Position numbers and translations under genes: made by a program. The notes under the pieces are model-generated. The model was given only the letters and a program-made list of their open reading frames with translations. It was not told the DNA's origin and searched no databases. 33,920 nucleotides of DNA from CAIWXH01 sp964555675. Lineage in GTDB: Bacteria > Chloroflexota > Chloroflexia > Chloroflexales > Chloroflexaceae. Numbering within the stretch: the first letter of the stretch is position 1; every line of letters starts with the position of its first letter. The DNA is taken from contig CAZKTU010000049.1 of the NCBI GenBank assembly GCA_964555675.1, positions 1 to 33,920 on the forward strand. The letters run 5' to 3'. Of the stretch, positions 1 through 10,745 are shown piece after piece.

Positions 1-654
1 CTGGTCGAGGTCCTGCACGTGCAGGTGCTCCAGCAGCTCCCAGCCCTCGCGGATCCACTGGTCGGGCGGCGGCCCGCCGGCCCGCTGCATCAGGAAGGCG
101 TGCCCGGTGTCCAGGCTCAGGCGCAGATACGGGCTGTCGAACGAGCGGATCATGGCCAGTAGCGGCGCGGTGCTGGTGTCGTAGCAGACCTCGACCACCA
201 GCGGGCAGCCGACTTCCTCGGCCATGGGCAGAACGTCCTTGAGCGTGTCGTGGGCCAGCTCGATCTGCTGCCCGAGCCCGTGGCGCGGCGCGTGGGCCAC
301 CTGCGGGTGCCCGAAGAAGTCGAACGGGCTATGCACGACCATGTGCGTCGCGCCGAAGGCCGCCGCGCACTCGAGGCCCTGCCGCAGCCGATAGGTCGTC
401 AGCTCGCGCACGCGCCGGTCGGCGCAGATCAGCGGCAGCCCGTCGGTCGGCCCGTGGATGCCGAGCCGCCCGCTATAGCCGTCGAGGGCCGCCTTGGCCT
501 CGCGGGCCATGGCCCGCCAGTCAGTGTCGAGCAGATCGCCGTCGTAGAAGTCCTGGATCTCCAGGTCGCGCTGGGCCTCGATCAGCCAGGCGCTATGTTC
601 GGCCAGGGCGCTCACCGGGAGGGCGGCGCCAATCGTCAGCGGCAGTGCGGGCAT
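1..654 (-). CDS. Sugar phosphate isomerase/epimerase, TIM barrel (partial, 3' end outside window)
   Basis: The reading frame begins at an ATG at 654-652 with a good AAGGAG ribosome site just upstream and stays open for 218 codons to the window edge, so the C-terminus is missing (family members are usually 260-300 residues). The translation has the xylose-isomerase-like TIM-barrel signatures: a metal-binding Glu in LVVEV, an SLDTGH strand, and a C-terminal HLHVQDLD strand with a likely metal His. Such proteins isomerise or epimerise sugars, inositols or their derivatives; the substrate cannot be read from sequence. It starts 16 bp after the fused ABC ATPase stop on the same strand, so it is probably the last visible gene of the importer operon and may act on the imported compound. 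Family is confident, substrate unknown. Confidence 0.85.
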   Translation of the reverse strand, partial: MPALPLTIGAALPVSALAEHSAWLIEAQRDLEIQDFYDGDLLDTDWRAMAREAKAALDGYSGRLGIHGPTDGLPLICADRRVRELTTYRLRQGLECAAAFGATHMVVHSPFDFFGHPQVAHAPRHGLGQQIELAHDTLKDVLPMAEEVGCPLVVEVCYDTSTAPLLAMIRSFDSPYLRLSLDTGHAFLMQRAGGPPPDQWIREGWELLEHLHVQDLDQ

Positions 655-670
655 GGTGGGCTCCTTTCGC

Positions 671-2757
<2,087 letters not shown>

Positions 2758-2761
<4 letters not shown>

Positions 2762-3645
2762 AGGGGTGCCCCGCGGCTGCGGTCGAGGCCGAGGGCCTTG
2801 GCGACCCCGTCGGCGACCAGGTTGAGCGCCACCACCAGGCTGCCGATCGCGAGCGTCGGGAAGATGATGCCCCAGGGCGCCAGGGCCAGCATGCTGCGGT
2901 TCTCGCTGATCATCAGGCCCCAGTCGGGGGTGGGCGGGTTGACCCCGAAGCCGAGGAAGGAGAGGCCGCTGACCGCCAGCAGCATCCACGAGGCGCGCAT
3001 CGCGAATTCGAGCAGCAGCACGTCGAGCACATTCGGCCACAGCTCACGCGTGGTCACCGCCAGGGCGCCCTCGCCGCGGGCCCGGGCGGCGGTGATGAAG
3101 TCGCGCGGCACATACTCGAGGGCCGCCGCGCGGGCCACCCGCACCACCCCCGGCGCGTACGAGAGCACCATGGCCAGCACAATCGCCCCGTAGCCAGTGC
3201 CCAAGCCGGTCACGATCACGAGCAGCAGCAGCAGGCCGGGGATGGCGATCAGCGCGTCGATCACGCGCATGCTCGCCTCGTCGACCATGCCGCCCAGGTA
3301 GGCCAGGGCCACGCCGAGCAGGCCGCCGAGCAGCACCGCGAGGGCCGCGCTGACCAGGGTGATCGCCAGGACCACCCGCCCGCCCAGCAGCACCCGCGAG
3401 AAGACATCGCGCCCGAAGCGGTCGGTGCCGAAGGGGTGGGTGAGCGACGGGGCCTGCAACATCTGCTCGGCGTCGATCGCCGTGGGCGAGTGGGGCACAA
3501 TCGCTGGCGCGATCAGCGCGAGCAGCAGGTGGGCCAGCAGCACCGCCAGCCCGAGCACATTGGCGCTCGAGCGGCGGTACGAGCGCCAGAACTGGGCGAG
3601 TGGGGCGGCCCAGGGGCGGCTCGCCCCGGTCGTGATCGCGCTCAT
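2758..3645 (-). CDS. ABC transporter permease, DppC/OppC type
   Basis: A 295-residue inner-membrane permease with an N-terminal cytoplasmic stretch, a first hydrophobic helix (VLGLAVLLAHLLLALIAPAIV), the family motif HPFGTDRFGRDVFSRVL, and several further transmembrane segments. An EAA-like coupling loop (AARARGEGALAVTTRELWPNV) should contact the ATPase. It forms the transmembrane channel with the DppB-type partner. It overlaps both neighbours by four bases (ATGA at 3642-3645 and at 2758-2761), as expected for translationally coupled subunits. The transported substrate cannot be deduced: this family moves peptides, nickel and also glycosides. Confidence 0.94.
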
Positions 3646-4598
3646 CGGTGGGCCATCGTCCGCAGACGCGGGCTGAGGGCCAGGGTCAGCAGGTCGGCCG
3701 CCAGGTTGAGCCCGATATACAGGGCCGCCCCGAGCAGCCCCAGGGCCTGCACCAGCGGCAGATCGCGATCCTCGACGGCGCTGACCAGCAGCCGGCCGAT
3801 CCCGGGGAAGTTGAAGACCGTCTCGACCACCACCACGCCGCCAATCAGCCAGGCCACCGTCAGGGCCACGGCGCTGATCGTCGGCAGCAGGGCGTTGGGC
3901 AGGGCATGGCCGAGCACGATGCGCCGCGCGGGCAGACCCTTAAGGGTCGCCATCTGCACATACTCGCTGGCCATGACGTCGATCAGGCTGGTGCGCACCA
4001 TGCGCAGAATGTAGGCCACCATCACGATGGTCAGGGTGACCGCCGGCAGGACCATGCTCGGCAAGAGTACACCCAGAGGCGCGTCGGCGGATACCAGGGT
4101 GACGGCGGGGAACCAGCCCAGCTGCACGGCGAAGTAGAGGATCAGCAGCGAGCCGATTACGAACTCGGGCAGGCTCTGGCCGAGCAGGGCGAGCGTCGAG
4201 ATCACCACGTCGGGCCAGCGGTCGCGGGTCAGGCCGGCGACGATGCCGAGGCCGATCGCCAGTGGCAGGCCGATCAGGGCGGCCAGGGCCGAGAGCGCGA
4301 AGGTATTGCGCGCGCGCACGCCGATCAGCTCGCCCACCGCCTGGTTCTGGCGGGCGAGCGACATGCCGAACTCGCCGCGCAGCGCGCCGCCCAGCCAGTC
4401 GCCGTATCGCTCGAGCGCGGGCCGATCAAGGCCGAGCTGCTCGCGCAGCCGCTCGAGCGACTTCGGGCTGGCCTCGCGCCCGAGGATCGCCGTGGCCACA
4501 TCGCCGGGCAAGATCTCGGTCGCCCAGAAGATCACCGCCGAGACGATCAGCAGCGTGACGAGCGAGAGCAAGACTCGCTGAATGACAAGGGTGAGCAT
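3642..4598 (-). CDS. ABC transporter permease, DppB/OppB type
   Basis: A 318-residue inner-membrane permease. It opens with a membrane helix (MLTLVIQRVLLSLVTLLIVS) and the DppB-type N-terminal region (LPGDVATAILG...LGLDRPALERYGDWL), then about five more hydrophobic segments and an EAA loop (EYVQMATLKGLPARRIVLGH) that docks on the ATPase. It is the partner of the DppC-type permease, whose ATG overlaps its stop. Its own ATG at 4598 lies 6 bp after the solute-binding protein stop, with AAGGGG as ribosome site. Length and topology are normal for the family. Confidence 0.94.
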   Translation of the reverse strand: MLTLVIQRVLLSLVTLLIVSAVIFWATEILPGDVATAILGREASPKSLERLREQLGLDRPALERYGDWLGGALRGEFGMSLARQNQAVGELIGVRARNTFALSALAALIGLPLAIGLGIVAGLTRDRWPDVVISTLALLGQSLPEFVIGSLLILYFAVQLGWFPAVTLVSADAPLGVLLPSMVLPAVTLTIVMVAYILRMVRTSLIDVMASEYVQMATLKGLPARRIVLGHALPNALLPTISAVALTVAWLIGGVVVVETVFNFPGIGRLLVSAVEDRDLPLVQALGLLGAALYIGLNLAADLLTLALSPRLRTMAHR

Positions 4599-4604
4599 AA
4601 CCCC

Positions 4605-6218
4605 TTACGCTGTGATCGACACCTTTGCCCACTCGTAGTAGCGCTGGTCGAGGCCCGTGACGCCCTGCTTGTAGGCCAGCAGCGTATTCTGGAAGACCGG
4701 GATGATCGAGCCGCCGTCGTCGGCGAGCAGCTGCTGGGCCTGCTGGTAAATCGCCTTGCGCGGCTCGAAATCCAGGGCCTTACGCGCATCGTCGAGCAGC
4801 GTATCGAACTCGGGGCTGTTCCAGCTGGCCTCGTTCCAGCTCGCGCCCGAGCGGAAGACCTCGTTGAGCACCTGGTCGGCCTGGCGCTCGCCCCACGAAG
4901 AGGTGCAGAAGGGCACCTGCATCCAGACGTCGTTCCAGTAGCCATCGGCCGCGCTCTGCACAATCTCGACATTCACCCCGGCCAGGGCGGCCATCTCTTT
5001 ATAGGCCACGGCCATGTTGAGCATGCCCTGGTCGATGTCCGAGGTGTGCAGCGCGATCTCCAGCCCGTCGGCGTACCCGGCCTCGGCCAGCAGCGCCTTG
5101 GCCCGCTCGATGTCCTGGGGCCGCTTCACCTCGAGGTAGTACTGGTCGCCGGACCAGACCGGGTGATCGCCCGCCACGCTGCCGTACCCCTGCAACACCG
5201 TCTGCACCATCGCCTCGCGATCGACCACCAGCTTGAGCGCGGTGCGCACCTTCGGGTCGTCGAAGGGCTTGTCGGTGACGCGCATCACCATGACCAGCCA
5301 GTCGCCGGCGGGCAGCGAGCTGACCACATAGTTGCTGTTCTGCTCGACCAGGGCCGCCGACTCTTGCGAGACATACTCGAAGTCGATCTGGCCGGCGAGC
5401 AGGGCCGCGGTCCGTCCGGGGCTGTCGGCGATGCCGACGATCTCGATCCGCTCGAGCTGGGGCGGGCCCCCGAAGTAGTCGTCGTTGGCCACGACCACGG
5501 TGGCGCCCTCGGCGTCGAAGCTCTCGAGCTTGAAGGGGCCGGTGCCGATGCCGGTGCTGCCGATCGTCTCGGCGCTGCCCTCGGGGATGATATAGCACGA
5601 GTAGTGCAGCAGCAGCAGCGGGAAGTCGGCGTGGGGCTGGGTCAGCTTGAAGACCACCGTCTGCGGATCGGGGGTCTGCAACCCGTCCAGGTCGACGATG
5701 GTCAGCACGGCGGCGCCGGGCGACTCCAGCTCGGGGTCGAGCACGGTGCGAATCGTGTAGGCCACGTCGGCCGAGGTGAAGGGCTTGCCGTCGTGGAAGG
5801 TCACGCCCTCGCGCAGCTTGAAAGTCCAGGTCTGGGCCGTCGGGTCGGCCTCCCACGAGACCGCCAGATCGGGGGCCGGGCGGCCCTGGCTGTCGTGGCG
5901 CACCAGGCGGTTGTAGAGCATCTCGATCGTGGGGAACATGCGCAGGGGCGAGGCGGGGGCGAGCACCTCTTTGCCGGCCCACTCGAGGGTGTGCGAGGCG
6001 CGTAGAACGCCGCGGGCGGCCGTGACGGCGGCCGCTCCCGCGGTGGTGTCGGCCGCAGGGGCGGCCGTGGGGGCGTCGGCGGGGGCCTGGGCGACGGGCG
6101 CCGCGCCACAGGCGGCCAGCAGCGCGCTGGCGGGCAGACCGATCAGGCCGACCCGTATCAGCTCGCGCCGCGAGAGTTTGAGGCGCCTGGCGCCTGTGGA
6201 ATCGCTATTGGCCGGCAT
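4605..6218 (-). CDS. ABC transporter solute-binding protein, family 5, Tat-type lipoprotein
   Basis: A 537-residue substrate-binding protein of the peptide/nickel family. The N-terminus has a twin-arginine motif (SRRELIRVG, RR at about 17-18) followed by a lipobox (LLAAC, Cys about 37), so it is probably exported folded by Tat and then lipidated. A low-complexity Ala/Pro/Thr tether of about 30 residues follows. The mature domain shows family signatures such as SWEADPTAQTWTFKLREGVTFHDGKPF and GTGPFKLESFD. The ATG at 6218 was chosen for its AAAGGA ribosome site; an in-frame ATG at 6323 lies between that site and the promoter and adds an arginine-poor head with no signal character. It is the first gene of the importer operon and is preceded by a Pho-box-like repeat array. 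Ligand unknown. Confidence 0.94.
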   Translation of the reverse strand: MPANSDSTGARRLKLSRRELIRVGLIGLPASALLAACGAAPVAQAPADAPTAAPAADTTAGAAAVTAARGVLRASHTLEWAGKEVLAPASPLRMFPTIEMLYNRLVRHDSQGRPAPDLAVSWEADPTAQTWTFKLREGVTFHDGKPFTSADVAYTIRTVLDPELESPGAAVLTIVDLDGLQTPDPQTVVFKLTQPHADFPLLLLHYSCYIIPEGSAETIGSTGIGTGPFKLESFDAEGATVVVANDDYFGGPPQLERIEIVGIADSPGRTAALLAGQIDFEYVSQESAALVEQNSNYVVSSLPAGDWLVMVMRVTDKPFDDPKVRTALKLVVDREAMVQTVLQGYGSVAGDHPVWSGDQYYLEVKRPQDIERAKALLAEAGYADGLEIALHTSDIDQGMLNMAVAYKEMAALAGVNVEIVQSAADGYWNDVWMQVPFCTSSWGERQADQVLNEVFRSGASWNEASWNSPEFDTLLDDARKALDFEPRKAIYQQAQQLLADDGGSIIPVFQNTLLAYKQGVTGLDQRYYEWAKVSITA

Positions 6219-6334
6219 GGTGCTTCCTTTGACGCAGTCGATCGGCGCAGAACCACCCGGTCGCAGAAGCGACAGGGCGGTAGGGCCAACGCGGCCCGGT
6301 GCGTTCGGCAGGCGCAAAGACAAGAGATGCGGCC

Positions 6335-6389
6335 AGTGTAGGCGGGCCCGGTTAAGCAGATGTTAGGAAAGGGTTAACCGGGGTTGAAG
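6335..6389 (-). promoter_or_regulatory. Candidate PhoB/PhoP-type promoter of the ABC importer operon
   Basis: On the plus strand, units GTTAAG, GTTAGG, GTTAAC and GTTGAA begin at 6351, 6362, 6373 and 6383, giving spacings of 11, 11 and 10 bp. Read on the minus strand they are CTTAAC/CTAAC/TTAAC-like. The proximal unit ends 10 bp before TACACT (6340-6335), a good -10 box, and no -35 is evident. This is the known arrangement at PhoB/PhoP promoters, where 11-bp direct repeats replace the -35. The regulator is inferred, not seen. Confidence 0.6.
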
Positions 6390-6403
6390 CGCGAGTGAGG
6401 ACC

Positions 6404-7036
6404 CTACACCTCGCCGAGGCGCTGCTCGAGCAAGCGCATGGCGGCGGTGAGCTGGTCTTGGCGCAGGGCTGCGGTCATGTCGCCGCGCGTGCGCTCGACC
6501 ACGGCCCGCAGGGCGTCGGTGGTGCGGCGCAGGCCGCCGGTGACCGCGTCGGGGAAGTCGACGGTCACCAGCTCGCTGTAGACATCGTCCATGATCTGCA
6601 GCAGGGCCTCGCCGCGCTCGACCTCGCCGCGGCGCAGGCCGTCGAGGATGGCCCGGCGCAACTCGCTGGCGGCCTCGGCCAGGCCGTTCAGGTAGGCGGC
6701 CGCCTCGACGCCGAGGGCGGCGGCCGTAGGCGGCTCGCGGTTCGCCAGGAAGGCCAGGACCAGGTGGGCTTCGACATACTCCTTCAGGGCGTCCTGGGTG
6801 TAGCCGGCGAAGCGGATGTCGGGGCGGCCGGCGGTGGCTGCGGTGAGCTGCTCGGCGGTCTGCGCGGCCTCGCCCAGCAGGCGCTCGGCCTCGGCGAACT
6901 CGCCGCGATGCGCCGCCCTGATGCTATTGGCGCACTGGCGAATCAGGGCCCGCGAGGCCCCGATCGCCTGCTCGCGCGCCCCGTGGCTGGCCTCGATCTG
7001 CGCCACACACGCCGCCACCAGCGAGTCGATGCTCAT
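6404..7036 (-). CDS. Translin family protein
   Basis: A 210-residue, almost entirely helical protein. The motifs AHRGEFAEAERLLGEA, FAGYTQDALKEYVEAHLV, LGVEAAAYLNGLAEAASELRR, and a C-terminal FPDAVTGGLRRTTDALRAVVERTRGDMTAALR match the translin superfamily as found in archaea and some bacteria. Eukaryotic translin binds single-stranded nucleic acid and, with TRAX, forms the C3PO RNase; whether this protein is a nuclease or only an RNA-binding oligomer cannot be decided here. Start ATG 7036 has a GAGGAGGG site. It follows hldE by 69 bp but has its own candidate promoter in that gap, so it is probably not strictly part of the heptose operon. Family assignment is good, function unknown. Confidence 0.8.
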   Translation of the reverse strand: MSIDSLVAACVAQIEASHGAREQAIGASRALIRQCANSIRAAHRGEFAEAERLLGEAAQTAEQLTAATAGRPDIRFAGYTQDALKEYVEAHLVLAFLANREPPTAAALGVEAAAYLNGLAEAASELRRAILDGLRRGEVERGEALLQIMDDVYSELVTVDFPDAVTGGLRRTTDALRAVVERTRGDMTAALRQDQLTAAMRLLEQRLGEV

Positions 7037-7070
7037 CGCCGCCCTCCTCTACTCCGCTTGTGAGGGGGCC

Positions 7071-7099
7071 ACTGTACCAGATGTCAGGCCCAGCGACAA
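7071..7099 (-). promoter_or_regulatory. Candidate sigma-70-type promoter for the translin-family gene
   Basis: On the minus strand TTGTCG (7099-7094) and TACAGT (7076-7071) are separated by 17 bp in the hldE-translin gap. Predicted transcription starts about 30 nt before the ATG. Confidence 0.5.
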
Positions 7100-7105
7100 G
7101 CCCCC

Positions 7106-8596
7106 TCACTCGCCGACGGCCCGCGCCAGGGGCGTCTCGCGGATGCGTTCGATCACCCCGCTCGTCGAGCGGTCGGCCAGCGTAGGCACGATGGCCACCC
7201 GGCCGCCGAATCCCTCGACCAGGGAGGCCTCGGGCAGGCGCTCGCGGGTGTAGTCGCCGCCCTTGACGAAGATCTCGGGGCGCAGCAGCTCGATCAGCGC
7301 GGCGGGCGTATCCTCGCCGAAGGCGACCAGGCAGTCGACGCTGCTGAGGGCGCTGAGCACCTGCAGGCGATCCTCGAGGCCGTTGACCGGGCGCCCCGGG
7401 CCCTTGAGCCGGCGCACACTGGCGTCGTCGTTGACCCCTACCACCAGCACGTCGCCCATGGCCTTGGCCCGGTTCAGCAGGGTCACGTGGCCGCGGTGCA
7501 AGATGTCGAAGCAGCCGTTGGCGAAGACCAGGCGCTTGCCGGCCTGGCGCCAGCCGGCCACCCGCTCGGCCAGACGCTCGCGGTCGACACACAGCTTGGC
7601 GGGCGCCGCGACCTGCTCGCGCAGCTCGGCCGCGCCACACACCGCCGTACCGTCGCGGGCCACCACCACGGCCGCCGCCGCCGCCGCCAACTCGGCCGCA
7701 TCAGGGGTCGCGCCGCCCGCGGCCAGAGCCAGGGCCAGGGCGCTGACATAGGTGTCGCCGGCCCCGGCCGCCCGCGAGTGGGGCTGCGGCACGGCGTAGG
7801 TGCGGTAGGGCGGGCCCTCGCCGTCGAAGACCAGGGTGCCGTCCTGGTCCATGGTGATCGCGGCGATTCGCGTGTTCAAGGTCTCGAGCAGGCGCTGCCC
7901 GTGGGCCGCCACCGCCGCCACCCGCCCTTCGGCGCCCTCTTCGAGCCGCGGCCCGAGCAGGCGCACGGCCTCGCCGTAGTTGGGCTTGACCGCCGTGAGA
8001 CCTACGCTCCTGTAGGCCCGCAGGCGCTTCGAGTCGGCCACGATCACCCGCGGGTCGGCCGCGGCGAGGGCGGCGATGGCCCGGATCACGGCGGGGCTCA
8101 GGACGCCATAGGCGTAGTCCGAGATGACCAGGGCGTCACAGCTCGCATAGAGCCTGGTCAGCCGGTCGATGATGCGCGCCTCGGCGGCCCGCCCCAGCTC
8201 GCCGGTGTCGCCCTGGTCGAAGCGCACCAGCAGGTGCGCCGCGGCGCTGAGCCGGCTCTTGGCCAGGGTCGCCCGGCCCTCGTCGACGACAATATGCTCG
8301 TCGCTGACCCCGTGGTCGCGCAGGGCCCGCCGCAGCAGCTCGCCCTCGGAGTCGGCCCCAACGACCGAAAGGAAGGCCACCTCGGCGCCGAGGGCGGCCA
8401 GGTTGGCGGCGGTGTTGGCCGCCCCGCCGGGCTGGTCAACCCGGCTGCGCACGGTCACCACCGGCACGGGCGCCTCGCGGCAGAGCCGCTCGGCCGCGCC
8501 TTCGAAATAGCTGTCGAGCATCGCGTCGCCCACCACCGCCACGCGCAGGCCCGCGAAGCGGTCGATCAGCTGGGCGAGGCCCTGGTAGATCGCCAT
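7106..8596 (-). CDS. hldE: Bifunctional D-glycero-beta-D-manno-heptose-7-phosphate kinase / heptose-1-phosphate adenylyltransferase
   Basis: A 496-residue two-domain enzyme of ADP-heptose synthesis. Residues about 15-320 are a PfkB-type kinase (VVGDAMLDSYFEG, GGAANTAAN and the catalytic GAGDT around Asp281), which makes heptose 1,7-bisphosphate. Residues about 353-496 are a cytidylyltransferase-like domain (VFANGCFDILHRGH with the HxGH motif at 367-370, VGVNDDASVRRLKG, FVKGGDY), which adds AMP to heptose 1-phosphate. Between the two steps the GmhB phosphatase, encoded at the other end of this operon, removes the 7-phosphate. Start ATG 8596 has AAAGGAG 10 bp upstream; the longer in-frame reading to 9046 is antisense noise over the SDR gene. 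Length is normal for HldE. Confidence 0.95.
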   Translation of the reverse strand: MAIYQGLAQLIDRFAGLRVAVVGDAMLDSYFEGAAERLCREAPVPVVTVRSRVDQPGGAANTAANLAALGAEVAFLSVVGADSEGELLRRALRDHGVSDEHIVVDEGRATLAKSRLSAAAHLLVRFDQGDTGELGRAAEARIIDRLTRLYASCDALVISDYAYGVLSPAVIRAIAALAAADPRVIVADSKRLRAYRSVGLTAVKPNYGEAVRLLGPRLEEGAEGRVAAVAAHGQRLLETLNTRIAAITMDQDGTLVFDGEGPPYRTYAVPQPHSRAAGAGDTYVSALALALAAGGATPDAAELAAAAAAVVVARDGTAVCGAAELREQVAAPAKLCVDRERLAERVAGWRQAGKRLVFANGCFDILHRGHVTLLNRAKAMGDVLVVGVNDDASVRRLKGPGRPVNGLEDRLQVLSALSSVDCLVAFGEDTPAALIELLRPEIFVKGGDYTRERLPEASLVEGFGGRVAIVPTLADRSTSGVIERIRETPLARAVGE

Positions 8597-8625
8597 TACT
8601 CGGTCGTCTCCTTTCGGCTTCCCCG

Positions 8626-9360
8626 TCACGGCCAGCTCGTCTCGTGCAGCGGCGTCACCATCAGCTCTTGCACGACCGAGCCCGCGGGGACGCGCAGGGC
8701 GAAGAGGATGGCCTCGGCCACGTTGGCGGGGTCCTGCAGCAGATCGGGGTCGGGCATGGGGATGCCCTGCTCCGCGAAGCGGTCGAAGAAGTGGGTGCGC
8801 ATGCCGCCGGGGATGATGGTGGTCACGCGGATGTTGTGGGGGCGGCCCTCGACGCCGAGGCCGCGGCCGAAGCCCAGTAGCCCCCACTTCGAGGCGTGGT
8901 AGGGCGAGGCCCCGCCCCAGGCCCGCACCGCCGCCGTCGAGGCGACATTCACGATGTGGCCGCCGCGCCTGGCCCGCATCAGCGGGAAGGCCGCCTTGCT
9001 CAACAAGAAGGGGCCGCGCAGGTTCACCGCCAGCACCTGGTCCCACTGCTCGACGCTCAGCTCCTCGACGCTGTAGGTGTGGTCGATCGCGGCGCTGTTG
9101 ACCAGGATGTCGAGCCCGCCGAAGCGCTCGGCGGTCGCGGCGACCGCCCGCGCCACCTGGGCCGCGTCGCTCACGTCGCAGGCGATGGCCATGGCCCGCT
9201 CGTCGCCGATTGCGCTCGCCACCCGCGCCGCCGCCGCCTCGCGCAGGTCGAGGCAGGCCACCATGCAGCCCGCCGCGCCCAAGGCCCGCGCCGTGGCCTC
9301 GCCCAGCCCGCTGCCCGCACCCGTCACCAGGGCCAGCTTCCCACTCAGGGATGTCTCCAT
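8626..9360 (-). CDS. Short-chain dehydrogenase/reductase (SDR), classical type
   Basis: A 244-residue NAD(P)-dependent oxidoreductase with the classical SDR layout: cofactor motif TGAGSGLG (13-20), an NSAA variant of the NNAG motif (88-91), and the catalytic Ser141, Tyr154, Lys158 (YHASK). It lies inside the heptose/glycosyltransferase operon, 29 bp before hldE, and may modify a sugar nucleotide or lipid intermediate, but the substrate is not readable. It is not HldD, the ADP-heptose 6-epimerase, which is a longer extended SDR. The ATG at 9360 is preferred to a GTG at 9369 because the GAGGAG site has proper spacing only to the ATG. Confidence 0.9.
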   Translation of the reverse strand: METSLSGKLALVTGAGSGLGEATARALGAAGCMVACLDLREAAAARVASAIGDERAMAIACDVSDAAQVARAVAATAERFGGLDILVNSAAIDHTYSVEELSVEQWDQVLAVNLRGPFLLSKAAFPLMRARRGGHIVNVASTAAVRAWGGASPYHASKWGLLGFGRGLGVEGRPHNIRVTTIIPGGMRTHFFDRFAEQGIPMPDPDLLQDPANVAEAILFALRVPAGSVVQELMVTPLHETSWP

Positions 9361-9382
9361 ATCGTGCACTCCTCTCCTCAGG

Positions 9383-10672
9383 TTATTCGTGATCCGCGCC
9401 GACCGCCCGCTCGCGCACGGGCGCGCTGCCCATGCGCTCGCCCAGCAGGGTCTCGTACAGCAGGGCCGTGCGCCTGGCCGTCATCGCCCAGGTGAACTCG
9501 CGCTCGACCCTAGCCCGGGCCGCGACGCCCATGCGCGCGAGCAACTCGGGGTTGGCCAGCAGCTCCGCCAGCTTGTCGGCCAGGGCCGCCGGGTCGCGCG
9601 GGGGCACCAGCGCCCCCGTCACCCCGTCCTGGATGGTGAAGGTCAGCCCGCCCACAGCCGAGCCCACCACCGGCCGCCCGCAGGCCATGGCCTCGAGCGG
9701 CGTCAGGCCGAAGGGCTCGTACCAGGGCGTGGTCACGGCGATGTCGCCCGCGCCATAGTAGAGGCGCAGACTGTCGGGCTGCTGCTGCCCCGCGAAGATC
9801 ACCCGCTCGGCGATGCCCAGCTCGTGGGCCAGCCCGCGCAGATGGTCGACCTCTTTCGAGGCCAGCGAGTCGGGCGCGCTGTCGCCGCCCACCAGCAGCA
9901 GGCGCACGGGCGACCGACCCTCGCGCGCCAGCAGGGCCACGGCGTGGAGAACATTGCGCACGTCTTTGCGCGGCAGCATGCGGCCCACATAGACGACCAC
10001 CGGCCCCTCGCCCTCCAGGCCGATCGCGCGACGGGCCTCGGCGCGAGGCACGGGGCGGAACCGCTGCGCGTTGACCGCCGCCGGGATGAGCGCGATCCGC
10101 CCGGGGTCGGCGTCATAATCCTCGATCAGCTCGCTGTACTCGGCGGGGCACTGGGCGATCACCCGGTCGACTCCCGCCACTACCTCGCGCTCGACGGCGA
10201 TCCGTTCGTCGGGGCTGGTGTCGGCGCCGCCCTGGTGGCGACGCTTGGTCATGCCGTTGGCGTGGAAGAGCTGCACCGCCGGGATGTTCAGCTGGCGGCT
10301 GAGCCGGGTCACGACCCAGCCCGACATCCAGAAGTTGCCGTGGAGCAGGTCGTAGCGCGCGCCGCTGCGCAGCATGAAGCGCAGGAAGGCGCGCTGAAAG
10401 GCGGGCATCAGGGCCCAGAGCTGGTCCTTCGGCAGGAACTCGGGCGGCCCGGCCGCCAGGTTGATCACCCGCACGCCCGGCGCCCAGGGCGTCACCTCGG
10501 GCAGCTCGGGGCTGTCGCGCCGGGTGAAGACGTCGACCAGGTAGCCCATCGCGCCGAGGCTGCGGCTGAGCTCGTCGACATAGACATTCTGGCCGCCCGC
10601 GTCCTCGCCGCCCAGCAGGGCCAGGGGGCTCGCGTGCTCGCTGACCAGGGCGATGCGTGTTAGTTGTCGCAT
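9383..10672 (-). CDS. Glycosyltransferase family 4 (GT-B fold)
   Basis: A 429-residue retaining glycosyltransferase. The N-terminal half has the acceptor-side glycine-rich loop GGEDAGGQNVYVDELSRSL, typical of the sucrose-phosphate-synthase/MshA-like branch. The C-terminal half has the donor-site motifs VYVGRMLPRKDV, LLLVGGDS and the EX7E element EPFGLTPLE. It would transfer a sugar from a nucleotide donor in the cytoplasm to a glycan or lipid under construction. Start ATG 10672 carries a strong GGAGGAG site; an upstream in-frame start at 10717 lies before that site. It is the sixth gene of the heptose operon. Donor and acceptor are unknown. Confidence 0.92.
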   Translation of the reverse strand: MRQLTRIALVSEHASPLALLGGEDAGGQNVYVDELSRSLGAMGYLVDVFTRRDSPELPEVTPWAPGVRVINLAAGPPEFLPKDQLWALMPAFQRAFLRFMLRSGARYDLLHGNFWMSGWVVTRLSRQLNIPAVQLFHANGMTKRRHQGGADTSPDERIAVEREVVAGVDRVIAQCPAEYSELIEDYDADPGRIALIPAAVNAQRFRPVPRAEARRAIGLEGEGPVVVYVGRMLPRKDVRNVLHAVALLAREGRSPVRLLLVGGDSAPDSLASKEVDHLRGLAHELGIAERVIFAGQQQPDSLRLYYGAGDIAVTTPWYEPFGLTPLEAMACGRPVVGSAVGGLTFTIQDGVTGALVPPRDPAALADKLAELLANPELLARMGVAARARVEREFTWAMTARRTALLYETLLGERMGSAPVRERAVGADHE

Positions 10673-10745
10673 AGGGTCTCCTCCAGGGGCTTCGGGCGCA
10701 CCACACGCACCCCGCACATTGACGGCCAGGGCGGCTACGGCCCCT

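Noticed and set aside
3648..6005. 785-codon plus-strand open frame over the ABC importer genes
   Set aside because: It is antisense to a permease and a solute-binding protein with clear motifs, and its Gln/His/Arg-rich composition is typical of shadow frames.
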